From positions 5,471,173 through 5,535,172 of the forward strand of contig CM064664.1 in assembly GCA_032717465.1 (NCBI GenBank): a stretch of DNA of 64,000 nucleotides. Direction: 5' to 3'. The notes under the pieces were generated by a model. It saw nothing but the letters and a program-made list of their open reading frames with translations. It did not search any database and was not told the DNA's origin. The DNA is from Coenobita brevimanus (lineage: Eukaryota > Arthropoda > Malacostraca > Decapoda > Coenobitidae). Shown here piece by piece: positions 11,514 through 23,150 of the stretch (positions are counted from its first letter, which is position 1; each line of letters starts with the position of its first letter). A program made the position numbers and the translations under genes.

Positions 11514-14010
11514 GGGCCCTGGCAGATATGGGCAATGGAGCATCGTATCAGGTCCTACGACTTTTTTATATTCAGGGCATTCGTTCCATCTTTGACTACA
11601 GTGCGCCTGCACTACTCACCATCAAGGCACCACTTCTCACCAAGCTGAAGGTCATTCAGAATGAGGCACTACGCATCATGACCAATGTCCCTCGATGGAC
11701 TCGGCTCTGCAACCTTCGCATGGAGTGTACAGTCGGATCCCTTTACCACCGGATCCAAGCCAGGGTTGCTTGCCTTGCTGCCAAGCTGGCCTGCAATGCT
11801 TCACCTCTCCCTCCTCAGTGTCAGATTCAGGCTGCACTATACAGACACCCTGATTTCCTTACAGATAGCTGGATTCACACATCTATCTGAGCCATAAGAA
11901 CCTTCGGAATCTCGGACTATCTACTACAAGACCCAGACATACCTGTTAATAATTTTCGTGACCCTCCTCCATGGTCCCCATCCCTTTTCTGCCTCCTCGT
12001 CCCCCACATCATTCCCAAGAAGATCACATCCTCTCACCAGCTATGCCAGGAAGGCCTAGAACGGATAGCCTCTCTTACGACGCTAAACTCTCTCACATAC
12101 TACATTGATGGTTCCATTGATCCTCCCAAAGCTGGCACAGCTTTTGTTCGCAGGGGCAAGGTGTTTCGCGATAGAGTGACAGATGGGATCTCACCACTAC
12201 AGGCTGAATTAGCTGCCATAGCTGAGGCACTAAAAGACGCCCAAGCAACGGGGGCCACACACTTCCGTAGTCATTCATACAGACTCACTGTCAGCTATTC
12301 AGACCCTCGGTCACCCAGATCGCAGAGAAAACCAATGCCTTCTCTCCTCCATCCTCTAAGTTGCAACTGACCTCATTCAATTAGGACGGTTCATCACCAT
12401 CCACCGGATACCGAGCCATGTCAGCATCCCCGGAAATGAGGTAGCTGACAGAGAGGCAAAATTAGCCACCAAACACACTACCGTAGATATCGTGTTCTTT
12501 GCAGTCTTTCCCATATCAAAGATGTTATTAGAAGAAAAGCCCCATCCCTCACCAGGGCAGAGCACCAGGCCTGCATAAACTCTGGCTCCTCTTCTGCCAG
12601 ATGGTATGCCGCTGCAACCAAGTATAAGCCACTGGAGGTTGTGGGTTATGCCTCCAACAGACTCCTCTCCTTGGTCCATCATCTATGGCTAGGTTACTGT
12701 TGCCGTTCTTCGGTCATCATAGATCGACCAATTGACACCTGTGACCATTGCAATGCCATTACACCTTTCCCCTTGCTCCACTACCTTCTCTGCTGCCCAG
12801 CCACTGCTAACCTTAGAGGTAACACCACCTACCCCAGCCCTGACATCTCATGTACATCATCCTTAGCAGTGCCACTTGCTACATTAACAGCATAAGTGGC
12901 TAAGCTTGTTAGGACTTCCTCTCTTGCTACTCTCCTTACCGTTGTACGTCACGCATGCCCACCTAAATAAAGCTACAATACCTTAATCACCACACCAAGA
13001 CCTCACAACCACTGACTGGGCTATTGTACAGCCCAGGCCGTCCCATACTTAGTGGAAGGGAACATCATTAACAATAACAACAACAAATATATGAAAGAAG
13101 AGGAGTAATTATCACGGGTGTATGTGATAGGCGACTGACACTGAAGGCCCGATAATGCATAAGGACATTTAAATTTAATTAGTACAGAAAATGGTAGGCG
13201 TAGAAGAGTATAGAAAATTAAAATTAGTAAAGGCGATACTTTTGTATTATTTTCATAAACATCTCGATATTAGCCATGCTCTTGTTAAGAGAATTACAAA
13301 TATAATTAGAGAAATTCTTACTTTTTCCCCCGGGCTCGCGCTCTCCCCCTGGAAATTACTCACACACACCCTAAGGAGAGGCACCCCCCCAGGTTAAGAA
13401 CTTCTGATTTAGACTTCTGATTTAGACATTTCACAGCACAGCCATCCACACCTGTAGCTTTCCCTGCTTTCATATCCTTAACTGCCTCCTGGACTTCCTC
13501 AGTCGTGATTAAAAAAATATTCAACTCTCTCATCACATTCATTCATTGCACCCTTCCATCTTCCACAGTCTCAGCCTCCCTTTCCTCCTCTACATTTAAC
13601 AGTCTTTCAAAATACTCCGCCTGTATCTTCCTTACTGCATCCATCTCAGTTAACATCCTTCCATCCTCTGCTTTTACTCACTTTTCCTTTCCAGATTCTC
13701 CCCTTTGCACTCTCTTCACCTCCTTACAAAACATTTTCTTAAATCTGTTGAAAATTCTGTCAACCATCTACCCCATCTCTCATCTGCTGCCACTTCAGCA
13801 TCATACACAGCCCTTCTCGCACTATTCCTCTTTGCCTTATATCTCTCATATTACACCTCCTCATTCTTCTGCAGCCACACTTCATATGAACGTGTCTTCT
13901 CAGCTACAGCCATATATACTTCCTCACACACCCATTCACTTCCCTTTCTTACACCACTATCTACTTGTCTCACACTACACACATCTTCTACATGCCCCAC
14001 CACAGCATTC

Positions 14011-14786
14011 TTAACCCGTGGCGTCCCGTTGACGTGAATTAACGTCAACACGTTTTGTCACTGCCAATCCCGTTGACGTTCATAAATGCGAATCAATTGC
14101 AAGGTCCCTAATTTGCACAATTTTCAATTTTCGCGAGTGATTTTTGGTACATATACACGGGACACCTTCCTCTACAAGATGCCAGGCAGGGACAATGCCT
14201 TACCCAGCATGACCTCCCCCCCTCAGCACTCCATTGTCTCAGCAATTCACCTGTTACCAGTGACCTGGCCAGTAAAGCCATGTCATGCCATGCTACGAAA
14301 TTCAGGGCCAGAGTGATTCCCCAATCGATGACAGTGTGGAGGACAAACTTTACATAGCATTAGAGGAAGAAAAAGTCATAAATGATGATCAGGTAATGTT
14401 GCCAAAAAAGGTCAGGTATGTTGATGTGTTTCATGAGTGAAACAATGCTTATATTGCCTATATTACTGTGTGAAAACCAATATTCTCTCATACTACATAT
14501 AAATTCATACCAAATAAATAAATAAATACCGTTTATGAGTGGTGTGGAATCGTTACACTCCCATAGAACTCGTTTTCTTTGGAGCCAGCCTGATAGAAAA
14601 CACAGTAAGCTGAGGAGGTACTGCTACCTGTTTCGTGTATTTTAAACCTCAGGTGAGCTATTTCCCTATGATTTTTCGATGTTTCTCACCAAAAGCGGAG
14701 GTTTAAGCCAAAAAATTTTTTTTGCAAAAATGGTCGGGACTGGGGGGAGTCAGTCGTGGAAAAGTGGTCGGGATGGGGCGGGTTAA
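14011..14786. mobile_element. TTAA MITE, family C, copy A
   Basis: TTAA at 14011-14014 and 14783-14786. The left end is cccgtggcgtcccg and the inward right end cccgccccatcccg. The interior is shared with copies at 14892, 21838 and 51847: ttcaattttcgcg, a short block containing gatgccaggcaggg, and aaataaataaataccg. No transposase. Confidence 0.9.
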
Positions 14787-14887
14787 GGACCCTCAGGGCT
14801 GTTCGGCCAGACTGCCTATGGAACAATTACCACGACTACTACTAGCACAGTCACAACAGTTAATCTATTTACCAATTGCTAGATACC
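14787..14887. other. 101-bp spacer between twin MITEs
   Basis: Unrelated to the MITE family and to the RTE host sequence. It arrived with the flanking MITEs, because the RTE frame is continuous only when 14015-15663 is removed as a block. Its origin is unknown. Confidence 0.5.
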
Positions 14888-15663
14888 ATAACCTGCCCCG
14901 TCCCGGAGACGTGAATTCACGTCCTCACATGATGTGCACTCATATCCCGGAGACATAAATTAACGTGGCAACATTGCAAGGACATTGCAAGGTCCCTAAT
15001 TTGAACAATTTTCAATTTTCGCGAGTGATTTTTGGCACGTATACACGGAACACCTTCCTCTACAAGATGCCAGGCAGGGACAATGCCTTACCCAGCATGA
15101 CCTCCTCCCCCTCCCCGCATGACATTTTCTCAGCAATTCACCTGTTATCAGTGACCTGGCCAGTAAAGCCATGTCATGCCACGGTACGAAATTCAGGTCC
15201 AGAGTGATTCCCTAATCGATGACAATGTGGAGGACAAACATTAGAGGAAGAAACAGTCAGAAATGATGATCAGGTAATGTGGCAAAATAAGGTCAGGAAT
15301 GGTGATGAGTTAGTGAGTGAAACAATGCTTATAATGCCTATATTACCGTTTGAAAACCAATATACTCTCGTACTACATATAAATTCGTACCAAATAAATA
15401 AATAAATACCGATTATGAGTGGTGTAGAATAGTTATCCTCCCATAGAGCTCGTTTTCTTTGCAGCCAGCCTGATAGAAAACCCCGTAAGGTAAGGAGGTA
15501 CTCCTACCTGGATCGAGTATTTTAAACCTAGGTGAGTGATTTCTCTATGAATTTTCGATGCTTCTCACCAAAAGCGGATGTTTGAGCCAAAAAAAAAAAG
15601 GTCCAAAAATGTCGGGATTGGGGCGTACCACTGCCCAGAAAACGTCGGGATGGGACGGGTTAA
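14888..15663. mobile_element. TTAA MITE, family C, copy B
   Basis: Same orientation and interior as copy A. The right TTAA is at 15660-15663. The left flank is ATAA (14888-14891), apparently a mutated TTAA. The left end is cctgccccgtcccgg, the right inward end cccgtcccatcccg. Small indels distinguish it from copy A, so this is not an assembly duplication. Confidence 0.85.
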
Positions 15664-16830
15664 ACAACTGCCATTTCTCCTCCACACTGCCATTTTCCTG
15701 ATCTTTCACTGCGTTCCACTCATCTTTCAACCTTTCCTGATTCTCTATCATTTTCTCCCTTTTATCCAACTCAGAGACTTTCAAAACCTCTGCACCTAAC
15801 TCTCCTAGATCTCACCCGCCTCATACCTACTCTCATCATTCCCTCCACCAGCTAGTGGTCAGACATACCTCCACCCTCCCCTCTCAAAACTCTCACATCC
15901 AGCAATCTTTCTTATACATTCCTGGACACAACCACATAGTTCATGAATGCTCTATCAACAACTCTTCCACCCTCCTGTCTCACCCATGTATACTTATACC
16001 TTTCTTCCCAAACAAGGTATTTCCAATCGTCATCTATCGCACAACAGACAACCCTATCATACCTTCCCCATTACCATTTATTCCAGGCACATCATGCATA
16101 CCAACGAAACCTTCAACCGCTACATTTCCCACTCTAGCATTCAGGTCTCCCATCATTACCACATTCGCATTTGCTCCAAAACTCTGCAGACACTCATCAA
16201 TATCATTCCAGATAGACTCCCTCACTTCTTCATCCTTTTCACAACCAGGTCCAGGTGCACTCACAAATATCCATAACTCACGTCCAAATTTCGTTTTCAC
16301 CCACATCAGAGTAAATGACATCTTCCATTGAATCACATACTGCTGCACTTCCGGTCTCACTATCAAGGCCACTCCTTCTCTCGCTTTCCCTCTATCAACA
16401 CCTGACATCCTTCCAGTCACACTTCCAAACTTAGCTTCATCTTTCTTTTTCATTTGCCTTTCACTCAAAGCTTACACATCCAACTTCCTTTTCACAAACA
16501 TTCTCCCAATCTCTTCCCTTTAGGCCTGAATTGCACTACATCCACGCACATTCGGAGACCCAGACTTCAGGGTACGGGGATAACTCAATCCCTCCTCTCG
16601 TTCTATGCCCCTTCTCATTGTAGGAAAAGTACAGAGGAGGGGGGTCCCTTGTCCCCTCACCCCATCCATTTTAGTCGCCTTTTATGACACGCTGGGAAAA
16701 CGATGGCAGAATTCTTCCTAGCACAACCTGGTCGTAGAGTGGTGGTACCACCCCATCGTGCAGCCAGATTGTGTCCCCTACGCCACAGGGACAGACACAG
16801 TCATGAATACTAATAAAGAAACAGGGAGAA

Positions 16831-16961
16831 TGCCAATAGTGTGCCATTAAAGGGCAGGTTAATCGCACACGTCCACCTTTCCCCCCCCCACACACACAGA
16901 AACACTCTCCTTACCCCCACCAAAGCACTGATTTGCAAAGTGGATGAATTGGAGATCTAAG

Positions 16962-17027
<66 letters not shown>

Positions 17028-17041
17028 CCTCTCTCTCCCTC

Positions 17042-17081
<40 letters not shown>

Positions 17082-17394
17082 GTAATAATAGTTTCATTTA
17101 TCCTATTAGGGTTCTTGTTACGTGCATAGATGCACCTTCACTTCCAGGTTAAGAAATTATTTCCAAGTTTTGCAGGATTCTGTAAAATGACCCAAGTGTA
17201 CCATATCTATTCAAGTATTTATTTACTGCCTTGTAAACTATATACTAAAATCCAGGTAAGAGAGACATATTATAATATTACTGGCGGTATAAGTCCATCT
17301 CCTGCCTTGTTATCTTGTGAGCCATATATCTACCTACCCACTCATCCACCGACTCACTCACCCCACCAAACATAACCCCACATAGGCCGCTTAT

Positions 17395-17428
<34 letters not shown>

Positions 17429-17894
17429 TCTTCAGCAGCACTCATTCATTCAGTTTTGTTGGCAACATTGGAGTGAGTTCAGTGTGAATGATTCGGCAAC
17501 GTCACACATTCGCTTGTGAATAGACGAAACAATTGGGGAAATTTTTCTCCCATAAGGTCTTCCTCCATAAGGTTTTAAGTAACCATAGTTTGGTAAAGGT
17601 TTCAGTAAATGCAGCTCGGTAACGGTTGAGAATTGAAGCCATGTAGATCAACATTTACACCCTCCACCTGACAGAGTCAGAGGAGGGTGTTGTTATCACT
17701 GGGATCAAAAAGTGTTGGCAGGGCGGTTTCCGGGCATCAAGATTTCGTTTCTGGGCCGCAAATCAGAAAGTATTCACTATAGACTCATGAAATTTTACAT
17801 AGTCATGTGTCTTATAGTGAACTGGTGTATTTTCATAGGTAGAATGCTGTGTCTTAGTTTTTTTTTTTTTTTAAATAATGAAAAAGATACAAGT
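16831..17894. other. Unassigned region with simple repeats
   Basis: Contains a long (CT)n tract at 16963-17079 and a T run at 17396-17427. The remaining sequence up to the gypsy LTR has no recognised coding, RNA or repeat feature. Confidence 0.6.
16963..17079 (+). repeat. (CT)n microsatellite
   Basis: About 117 bp of CT dinucleotides with short CCCT interruptions. The apparent Ser/Leu frame over it is a by-product of the repeat. Confidence 0.95.
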
Positions 17895-18432
17895 ATCAGG
17901 ACTCCATTTATAATAATACAAATCATAATAGATAGCATGATAGATAAATATAGGAATTTACATTACCATAATACAACTCAAAATAGATAGTATAATAGAT
18001 AGGAACATCACCCAAGCCAGGTGTGGAAAAAGAAAATGAGCTTGCAAGATTTTAGTGAAGGAATGCTAGAAGTGCACCGGAAACGCTACATACACACAGA
18101 CATACAGGCTTCTAGAAACTCCACACACAACGTTATATGTGACACTAGCCCTCGTATTGAAGGATGGAAGAGTTAGAGAGTCAGAAAGGGGCTAGCCATA
18201 GAACCGAGAGGTTGTGGAGAGAGGAAGAGAGAAGAGGGGTCCAGCGAGAACTTAGCTAATAAATTACGTTCCTGCATAATATATACACTGCTCAACTTAA
18301 ACTTTTCCTTGAATATAATAAACTATGATCAAGACCCTGTATCCATCTTTACCTTCTGTCTTTGACTACACGATAACTAAAGCCCAATCTCAAGATTTAC
18401 ATAATATACGATTAAGATTTCACATATCATAG
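17895..18432 (+). repeat. 5' LTR of the gypsy element
   Basis: Aligns with 49759-50265 plus 51726-51745 over its length, with roughly one difference per ten bases by eye. It carries AATAAA at 18317-18322 and a TATA-like stretch (ataatatatac) near 18276. Its exact first base is uncertain because the first few bases differ from the 3' copy; the shared alignment starts at aggactcc (17898). Confidence 0.8.
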
Positions 18433-18433
18433 T

Positions 18434-18460
18434 TGGTGGCAGCAATGGGATCGAACCCAC
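18434..18460 (+). promoter_or_regulatory. tRNA primer-binding site of the gypsy element
   Basis: Directly after the LTR lies TGG followed by tggcagcaatgggatcgaac. Read on the minus strand it is a tRNA 3' end: a T arm around ttcgatc and the terminal CCA. The match spans about 27 bases, longer than the usual 18. The tRNA species was not determined. Confidence 0.75.
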
Positions 18461-18470
18461 GCCTCCGAAG

Positions 18471-18731
18471 AGACTGGTGGATCAATAATGCCAATTTTTA
18501 GCATTTCATTGACAAACTTATTTTCAAGTGTATGTTGTGATTGTGGGACTCTATAGGCAGGTACAAAACAGGTTGTGTGTCTGGGTGCACGTTAAATTTT
18601 TGATTGATCGGGTTAGTACACCCTAATTGTTCTCCAGGTAATGCTACCATTTGCCTATGTTTTTGTAACAGGTTTAACAAATCAGTTTCTTCATTAAATT
18701 CTCCTGAGTGAATTAAATTATAAGTAAACAT
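18471..18731 (-). pseudogene. Gypsy RT N-terminal fragment (inverted)
   Basis: The minus strand encodes the start of a gypsy RT region, recognisable from LLQKHRQMVALPGEQLG and the following DTQPV segment, then a late motif resembling EMLKIGIID. It ends where the plus-strand LTR/primer site begins, so the palm and the catalytic YxDD are not present. It continues the gag-protease block that lies to the right on the same strand, separated by an RTE insertion. Confidence 0.65.
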
Positions 18732-18732
18732 G

Positions 18733-21411
18733 GGTGAGACAGGAGGGTGGAAGGGTTGTTGATAGAGCTTTGATGGACTAAGTGGTTGTGTCCAGGAATG
18801 TAATAGGAAGATTGTTGGATGTGAGAGTTCCGAGAGGGGAGGGTGGAGGTATGTTTGACCACTACCTGGTGGAGGGAAAGTTAAGAGTAGGTAAGAGATG
18901 GGTGAGAGCTAGGAGGGTTAGGTGTGGCAGGGAGGTTTTGAAAATGAGTGAGTTGGATAAAAGAGAGAAAATAATAGAGTATCAGGAGAAATTGAAAGAT
19001 GAGTGGGACGCAGTGAAAGATCAGGAAAATGGCAGTGTGGAGGAGGAATGGCAGTTGTTTAAGAGTGCTGTGGTGGGGCATGCAGAAGAGGTGTGTGGTG
19101 TGAGACGTGTGGGTGGTGGTGTAAGAAAAGGAAGTGAATGGTGGTGCAAGGAAGTAAGAATGGCTGTGCCTGAGAAGACATGCATATGAAGTGTGGCTGC
19201 AGAGGAGGGATGAGGTGTCATTTGAGAGGTATAAGGAAAAGAAGAATAGGGGGAGAAGGGCTGTGCGTGATGCTAAAGTGGCAGCAGACGAGAGGTGGGG
19301 TAGGTGGCTGACTGAGAATTTTTAAGAGAATAAGAAAATGTTCTGGAAGGAGGTGAAAAGGGTGCAAAAGGGAGAGTCTGGGAAGGAATAGCGAGTAAAA
19401 GCAGAGGATGGAAGGATGTTAACTGAGATGGATGCAGTAAGGAAGAGATACGCAGAGTATTTTGAAAGACTGTTAAATGTAGAGGAGGAAAGGGTGGCTG
19501 AGATTGTGGTAGATGGAAGGGTGCAAGGAATAAATGTTTTGGGAGAGTTGACTGATTCTTTGATCACGAAGGAGGAAGTGGAGAAGGGAGTAAAGGAGAT
19601 GAAAACGGGGAAAGCTGCAGGTATGGATGGGTGTGCTGTGGAATGCGTGAAAGGTGGTGGAGTGACTATTGTTGACTGGTTAGTAAGCTTGTTGAATGTG
19701 TGCTTTGTGAAAGGTATGGTGCCAATTGACTGGGCAACTGCTTGTGTGGACCCGTTGTATAAAGGCAAGGGTGATAAGTATGAATGTACTTGCTTTAGGG
19801 GTATAAGTCTCTTGAGTGTTGTAGGTAAGGTGTATGGCAGAGTGTTAATTATGAGAATTAGAAAGGGTACAGAGGGAGTGATTGGTGATGAGCAGTGTGG
19901 CTTTAGGACAGGGAGAGGATGCGTGGATCAGGTGTTTGCTGTGAGACAAGTGTATGAAAAGTATTTTATGAAAGGCAAGGATGTGTTTTGGGCATTAATG
20001 GATTTAGAGAAAGTGTATGATAGAACTGATAGGGAGGCTTTGTCGACTGCTTTAAGATTGTATGGACTTGATGGTAGGTTACTAAAAAGGGTGAAGAGTT
20101 TTTATGTAAATAGTAGAGCATGTGTAAGAGTGGGAAATGCTGTGAGTTTTTGGTTTCCTGTGAGAGCGGGGCTGCGGCAGGGATGTGTGATGTCGCCTTG
20201 GTTGTTTAATGATTATATGGATGGTGTTGTAAGGGAGGTGAATGGAAGAGTTTTGAGAGGAGGTCTGAGTCTGGTGGATGTTGATGGTGGAGAGTGGAAT
20301 CTGAAGAAGCTGCTGTTTGCAGATGATACTGCACTGGTGGCTGATTCAGAGGAGAGATTGAGACAGTTGGTACAGGAGTTTGGAAGGGTGTGTGAAAGGA
20401 GGAATTTGAAAGTAAATGGGAATAAGAGTAAAGTGATGAAGAGTACGAGATTGGTAGATGGTAGGGGGGTGAATATAGTTTTGAATGGTGAGTTGCTTTA
20501 GGAGGTAGAGTGTTTTAAATATTTAGGGTCACATGTTGCTGTGGATGGAAGAATAGCTGCAGAAGTGAAGTTTAGAATGAATGAAGTAGGAATGGTGCTG
20601 GGAGGAATGAAAAAGGTGTTTAGATGTCGTTCGCTTAGAATAGATGTAAAGAGAAGACTGTATGAGGGTGTTGTGGTACTGACTGCATTATATGGGGCTG
20701 AAACATGAAATATGGGTGTAGCAGAGAGGAAAAGTTTGAATGTGATGGAGATGAGGTGTCTGAGGAGTATGTGTGGAGTGACACATATGGATCGAGTGCG
20801 AAATGATGAAGTGGAAAGGAGAACTAGAGTTGTTGAGGAGATGGCTGATAGAGTTGAGCAGAGGGTGTTGCAATGGTTTGGGCATATGGAGAGAATGGAT
20901 AATGAGCGATTCGTGAAAAACATAACTAGATCTGATATGAGATGTGTAAGTCTGAGAGGGAGACCACGAATTGGATGGATGGACACTGTGAAGAGAGCGC
21001 TGGATGTGAGAGGGATGTCTGTTGAGCAAGGAAGAGTGGCTGTGCATGACAGAAATAAATGGAGAGAAATTGTGAATGAATAAATGATCATGCAGCCCTA
21101 AGGGGATATTTTCTCGCATTTGGTCTGATCAGCTAGTTAGGTCAGGTGAGGGTAAGGGGATGGGTCTATTATGATCTGGCAGGGGTAAGCCAGCTCTGCT
21201 GTTGGGCTCAGCTGCGGATGTCACTGATTGCACTGCACAGTTGACCCTTGTGCGGTGTGGTGTGGTGAGGATCTGTCCCTTCTCCCCTTTGGGGCTAAGA
21301 TGCGAATGTGGTTGAATGGATGAGTAAATGGGGAGTGTGTCGTCCTGTCTCGGCTACCTCCCTTTCCTTGGGGGGAAGCAGCCTAGGTATATAGATAGAT
21401 AGATAGATTAA
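18733..21411 (+). mobile_element. RTE-like element, family A, copy 2 (5'-truncated)
   Basis: Begins inside the endonuclease-RT linker and runs to a 3' tail of ATAG repeats at about 21390-21411. It splits the inverted gypsy protease-RT region. The same family occurs at 13415-16830 (minus). Confidence 0.85.
18735..21083 (+). pseudogene. RTE-A reverse transcriptase, partly open
   Basis: Reverse transcriptase for target-primed insertion. The open section 19416-20501 holds GKAAGMDGCAVE, CGFRTGRGCVDQVF (about 19900), MDLEKVYDRTDR, AGLRQGCVMSPWLF (about 20165) and the catalytic LLFADDTALV (about 20310). A TAG at 20499 interrupts it. The C-terminal region resumes at 20712-21083 (RCLRSMCGVTHMDR, WFGHMERMD, GRPRIGWMD). 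Upstream the frame is broken around 19190-19400. The polymerase box itself is intact. Confidence 0.8.
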
Positions 21412-23150
21412 TGCTTTCTTTATCAAAAGATTTTATCTTACTTGTCACTCAAGCTAAAGTTATTTCCATCATAGGGGCAGGAAATTTTTCAGTATTAACT
21501 ATACAAGTCCCCGTTTTCAACTGTAATTCCCCATTCATGTGATTAATTAGGAGGATCTGTTTGCCCATCGTTATTCATCTGACATAATGCGTTTTCTACT
21601 GACAGTCCTTTCACTTTACATAATTCCTCTAAGACAAGAACAGTGCTATCCTTCAGTTTACTCTTTATGGTAACTTTCATGTATGAGTTAGGAGGAATAA
21701 CTAAATCACTGGTGAGATGGGCGGGAAAACTGATGAGTCAGTACTGTTACCTCGGTCTCTAGTGCGGGAGGCTGTGGGAGGTGGTGTGAGTGGATCTATA
21801 CACTCATCTGTTTGTGTATGTTTGTTTAGGCTTTTAACCCACGGCGTCCCGTCGATGTGAATTAACTTCCACACGTTTTGTCACTGCCAATCCCGTCGAC
21901 GTACATAAATGCGAATCAATTGCAAGGTCCCTAATTTTTGCACAATTTTCAATTTTCGCGATTGATTTTTGGTACGTATACACGGGGCACCTTCCTCTAC
22001 AAGATGCCATGCAGGGACAATGACTTACCCAGCATGACCTCCCTCCCCCCTGCATGCCATTGTCTCAACAATTCACCTGTTACCAGTGACCTGGCCAGTA
22101 AAGCCATGTCATGCCACGGTACGAAATTCAGGGCCAGAGTGATTCCCCAATTGATGACAATGTGGAGGACAAACTTCACATAGCATTAGAGGAAGAAACA
22201 GTCAGAAATGATGATCAGGTAATGTCACCAAAATAGGTCAGGTATGTTGATATGTTGCATGAGTGAAACAATGCTTATATATTGCCTATTTAACTGTGAA
22301 AACCAATATTCTCTTGTACTACATATAAATTCGTACCAAATAAATAAATAAATACCATTTATGAGTGGTGTGGAATGGTTACCCTCCCATAGAACTCGTT
22401 TTCTTTGGAGCCAGTCTGATAGAAAACACAGTAAGGTGAGGAGGTACTGCTACCTGTATCGAGTATTTTAAACCTCAGGTGAGCGATTTCTCAATGATTT
22501 TTCGATGTTTCTCACCAAAAGAGGTTTGAGCCAAAATTTTTTTTTTTTTTTCAAAAAATGGTCGAAATTGGGGGGTTTCAGTGGTGGAAAAGTGGTCGGG
22601 ATTGGGGGGAGTCAATGGTGGAAAAGTGGTCGGGATGGGGTGGGTTAATATTTAGGATTTTAATATTTCCAATTCTTTAAGGTTCTGTTATGCTAATAGG
22701 TGAGAAATCTGGTGGTACCGGTAATTCATCTATGAGTTCATTATCAAATTCTATTCCATTCATTTAAGGGAGTAAAGTTATTTTCTCCGTTCTCATGGAT
22801 CGTAAGCCCAATAACATATCAGCTTTTATTGCTAAGTTTTCAACAATATAAAAAAATGCAGAAATTGGTCTTGTAGTCTCTGTGAAACTTATGTTTAACC
22901 ATATCATGCCTTTTACTGTAATTTGTTTCCCATTTACTGTATATACTGTAAGTCTAAATCAGGTACTTCCCGAAAAGTTGCTTTCTTATTTTAAAAAATC
23001 TATTTAATTCTTCATGTGTTATTAAATTCACTGGAAAGCCTGTGTCTAAGAACAATGAAACGGTTTGGCCTTCAAATACAGCTGGTATCAAGATACACCC
23101 ACTTCCCAACATGTCTCCTATAAGAACTTTAGACTTGCTTTTGTTTACAA
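21412..23150 (-). pseudogene. Gypsy aspartic protease and protease-RT linker (inverted)
   Basis: The minus strand near 23060 encodes VSLFLDTGFP, a retropepsin active site (DTG). Farther left, at 21420-21780, the linker includes IPPNSYMKV and VEELCKVKGLSVENALC-like blocks typical of gypsy elements. A TTAA MITE at 21834-22648 separates the two parts. Stops and indels occur throughout. Confidence 0.65.
21834..22648. mobile_element. TTAA MITE, family C, copy C
   Basis: TTAA at 21834-21837 and 22645-22648. The left end is cccacggcgtcccg; the inward right end is cccaccccatcccg. The interior matches copies A, B and D. Near the right end a short segment (gtggaaaagtggtcgggat) is repeated twice. It lies in the gypsy protease region. 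Confidence 0.9.

Larger units (their letters stand above)
5837..12890 (+). pseudogene. I-element ORF2: APE endonuclease, RT, RNase H (pseudogene)
   Basis: Polyprotein for target-primed reverse transcription. The endonuclease runs from about 5837 (LQWNTCG) through IGGDFNAHH (about 6240) and SDHHALL (about 6465). The RT runs from about 7090 (APGLDGITY) through GTPHGSTLSPTLFD to the polymerase box at about 7804, which reads YAGDLAL instead of YADD, so a catalytic Asp has become Gly. RT resumes after the two insertions at 11514. RNase H is at about 12096-12500 (YIDGS, LQAELAAIAEAL, IPSHVSIPGNE). A C-terminal CDHC/HYLLCCP block follows at about 12740-12800. In-frame stops (for example 6851, 7351 and in EKAF) and indels are common. 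Confidence 0.8.
3284..13084 (+). mobile_element. I-clade-like non-LTR retrotransposon, full length but decayed
   Basis: Flanked by a 10-bp duplication aaatatatga (3274-3283 and 13085-13094). It starts with cattctgagg and ends in a taa/caa-rich tail (cattaacaataacaacaaca), as in I elements. It carries a gag-like ORF1 with zinc knuckles, an APE endonuclease, a reverse transcriptase, an RNase H domain and a C-terminal Cys/His block. An AATAAA lies at 12966-12971. Without the two internal TTAA insertions its length is about 6.4 kb. Many stops and frameshifts show that it is dead. I-clade membership is inferred from the RNase H domain and tail type. Confidence 0.75.
397..13406 (-). mobile_element. 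hAT (ZBED-type) DNA transposon, split by an I-type LINE
   Basis: The left terminus at 397 reads cagtggttcttaacct. The right terminus, read inward from 13406 on the minus strand, is cagaagttcttaacct (14 of 16 identical). Both are classic hAT ends. The flanking octamers are atctacgc (389-396) and atttagac (13407-13414), a degenerate 8-bp duplication of the hAT type. Removing the I element (3284-13094 including one target copy) leaves about 3.2 kb, a normal hAT length, with one transposase pseudogene on the minus strand. The right end and the distant left end are paired by inference; two unrelated hAT ends remain possible. Confidence 0.6.
13417..16468 (-). pseudogene. RTE-A endonuclease/RT, broken
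   Basis: The endonuclease is seen at 16034-16468 with the motif GDLNARVGN (about 16150-16180). A connecting segment follows (about 15664-15850) up to the TTAA insertion. It resumes at 14010 with AVVGH, and the early RT motif GKATGVDGCAV is at about 13430-13470. The catalytic RT boxes are absent because the copy ends at 13415. The frame also has internal stops around 13500-13800. Non-functional. Confidence 0.7.
13415..16830 (-). mobile_element. RTE-like non-LTR element, family A, copy 1
   Basis: Minus-strand LINE with a 5' leader (about 16830-16470), an endonuclease and the beginning of RT. It is cut off within RT near 13415 beside the hAT end. The same family is at 18733-21410, where the encoded protein aligns closely. 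A compound TTAA insertion (14015-15663) divides it; across that site the protein reads on without a shift. Confidence 0.75.

Noticed and set aside
16944..17129. Protein frame rich in Ser and Leu
   Set aside because: It is a translation of the (CT)n microsatellite.
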